The notes below the pieces were generated by a model, which ran no database searches, was not told where the DNA came from, and worked only from the letters and a program-made list of their open reading frames with translations. A DNA stretch of 14,859 bases, from assembly GCA_947169985.1 (NCBI GenBank), contig CAMVRW010000026.1, positions 1 to 14,859 of the forward strand, read 5' to 3'. Shown in pieces: positions 13,451-14,859 of this stretch (the stretch's first letter is position 1; each line of letters begins with the position of its first letter). The stretch is from an uncultured Butyrivibrio sp. (GTDB taxonomy: Bacteria > Bacillota > Clostridia > Lachnospirales > Lachnospiraceae). The translations under genes and the position numbers were made by a program.

Positions 13451-14464
13451 TTAACGCAATTGTAAAGCCGGCTGCAAAAGCAGATCATCTACCATCGGAT
13501 GATATAGTTCTTTGTTATCCGACTTTGATATTGTTGTAATTTTATTTCCTGCATCTTTACTGGATGCTCCACAATGATAAATCTTTTCTGATCGCGTCTT
13601 ATAATCTACAATAATATATCTATCATGGAACTTTCTTCCTGTTTTCTGGAAGGATAGTCTCACATTCGGATATTCAGTCTGAAAAGCTTGAAGCTCTGAC
13701 AGACGGAGGATATTCATAATATTATCACTAAAAATAATAATATCTACATTAGCAGGAACACTCTTCAGCATCAAAAGTGTTTTTGGTCCAATATAGTTAT
13801 CCACTATGTACAATTTTTTCTTTGCTTTACTGTAAATATCCGCATACGCTACATCGGCTTCAAATGTTTGACCTGCATATATGACATATTCTATTCCTTT
13901 ATCAGGCAAAGTAAAGCTCTGAATAACTTTAGTCAGATCCTCTTTTGTAACCATGGATTCCTTTATTTTGCCAATATCTCTTGTGTTTTCAGATATCTGT
14001 AAGGCCATTTTTTCAATATTAGACGATCCAGAAAGCAGTGGATCCTGATGGATATAGTCCTTCATCTGCTTAAATGTCCGAATTAACGCTTTGCTCTGAC
14101 GAATAGCAAGTTCACCTTTCAATACCGTCATAAGCATGTAAACACCACTTTCCGTAAAACACCATGGCAAATATCTAGTTCCACCTGATTGCCCTTGAAA
14201 CATTAATCCCTCCCGTGAGGTCAAATTTTTTGACCTCACCAAATCTTCAAGTTCTTCTCTTGTTAATTGAAAACGAAAGTCTTCATCAAATTTTTCAATA
14301 TTATTCTTCACCTGCTGATTAAAAGCCTTAGTGGTATAACCATATATCTCAGCTAAGTCTGCAGCAAGCATAACTCGCTGGCCTCTAACTGTATATATTT
14401 TAGCCTTCAAAGATTCCACTGTAATCTCCACAGGAATAATTTCATTAGATTTGTTTTCACTCAT
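13451..14464 (-). CDS. ORF6N-domain protein with PLD-like C-terminal domain
   Basis: A 337-residue protein. Residues about 14-105 form an ORF6N/KilA-N-type domain (YTVRGQRVMLAADLAEIYGY ... FQLTREELEDL ... GGTRYLPWCFTESGVYML), common in phage antirepressor-like proteins and mobile genes. A helical segment (110-180) connects to a C-terminal domain (about 190-315) with IVDNYIGPKTLLML, IIIFSDN and KFHDRYIIVD (278-287). The last resembles a phospholipase D-type half-site in which the usual HxK is H280-D-R282. GGGAGG lies 6 nt before the ATG. Composition is AT-rich compared with the metabolic genes, suggesting transfer. Role unknown: antirepressor-like regulation or phage defence are both possible. 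The ORF6N call is firm; the PLD-like call is tentative. Confidence 0.75.
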   Translation of the reverse strand: MSENKSNEIIPVEITVESLKAKIYTVRGQRVMLAADLAEIYGYTTKAFNQQVKNNIEKFDEDFRFQLTREELEDLVRSKNLTSREGLMFQGQSGGTRYLPWCFTESGVYMLMTVLKGELAIRQSKALIRTFKQMKDYIHQDPLLSGSSNIEKMALQISENTRDIGKIKESMVTKEDLTKVIQSFTLPDKGIEYVIYAGQTFEADVAYADIYSKAKKKLYIVDNYIGPKTLLMLKSVPANVDIIIFSDNIMNILRLSELQAFQTEYPNVRLSFQKTGRKFHDRYIIVDYKTRSEKIYHCGASSKDAGNKITTISKSDNKELYHPMVDDLLLQPALQLR

Positions 14465-14634
14465 GTATTTCCTCCCATTTTTCTATCCATAACCTTCATT
14501 ATCATTCAAGATAAAAAAAATTGACCTTGATGAATTTCTTTATTATTTAAATGAAAAATAAACATCAATACTTTTTCGTATTTTAACATACTTTAGTTCA
14601 TCTATAAATTATAGAATATATAAATCAAAACAAT

Positions 14635-14859
14635 TTATCTCACCTTCGTTCTCACCAACTTTTTATCATTCTTGTACTCACCTTTTAGAACTATCTTCCT
14701 ATACTCCCTCTCCCAAGGTTCCTTCTTATACTCCAGGCATTTATTCTTTATCCGAGTAAACTCATCATATAAATCCGGAACTGATTTACTAACTTGTGCC
14801 GAATCAGCAACTTTCCTGTATGCTTCAAATGCATCCAATGGATCATATTTTGTAACATC
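14635..14859 (-). CDS. C-terminal end of an unrecognised protein (runs off right edge)
   Basis: An open frame continuing past the right end of the window. The visible 74 residues (DVTKYDPLDAFEAYRKVAD ... WEREYRKIVLKGEYKNDKKL) are charged and Lys-rich with no membrane segment or motif I recognise. A TTG at 14836-14838 could act as a start, but no ribosome site precedes it and the frame stays open upstream, so a longer gene is more likely. It lies 170 bp upstream of the ORF6N gene on the same strand, in an AT-rich gap with no other feature seen. Confidence 0.5.
   Translation of the reverse strand, partial: DVTKYDPLDAFEAYRKVADSAQVSKSVPDLYDEFTRIKNKCLEYKKEPWEREYRKIVLKGEYKNDKKLVRTKVR

Overview
The window looks like part of a chromosome from a strictly anaerobic, fermentative Firmicute, probably a Lachnospiraceae-type clostridium. 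The reasons are the bifunctional AdhE next to a Rex-type repressor, two different [FeFe]-hydrogenase-fold proteins, a SpoIIE-type phosphatase, strong AGGAGG ribosome binding sites, and a moderate-GC metabolic core flanked by AT-rich accessory DNA. Taxonomy is inferred from gene content only.

Left region (about 1-2290): the regulatory and recombination end of an integrative element. A tyrosine integrase (running off the left edge) and a small excisionase-like protein lie on the minus strand. They face away from an XRE-family repressor on the plus strand. The interval between them holds four copies of an 18-bp operator-like dyad, a near-consensus minus-strand promoter, and a roughly 395-nt leader for xis-int. 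That leader contains a 33-codon leader ORF followed immediately by three mutually competing stem segments. A fifth operator copy and two 25-bp repeats with AGTACC motifs (candidate integrase arm sites) lie downstream of the repressor and probably mark the element's inner end.

Boundary (about 2290-2800): an AT-rich orphan gene resembling small immunity-type proteins, with no visible ribosome binding site and a perfect hairpin abutting its start codon.

Core (2803-12104), all on the minus strand, in transcription order: rex, adhE, an APH-fold phosphotransferase, two small thioredoxin-like [2Fe-2S] ferredoxins, a PAS-containing sensory-type (group C-like) hydrogenase, a SpoIIE/PP2C-type phosphatase, and a monomeric group B-like [FeFe]-hydrogenase. 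Rex and AdhE should link NADH/NAD+ balance to ethanol formation. The hydrogenase-fold sensor and phosphatase look like an H2 or redox signalling branch. Intergenic gaps of 128, 146 and 135 bp contain structured repeats, so the genes may form several transcripts rather than one.

Right region (12115-14859): a LysR-type regulator with its own promoter and a strong terminator, separated from rex by two palindromes. Beyond it are an AT-rich ORF6N-domain gene with a PLD-like C-terminal half (an accessory, possibly phage- or defence-related gene) and the C-terminal end of an unrecognised protein at the right edge. No tRNA, rRNA, CRISPR array or transposase gene was seen.
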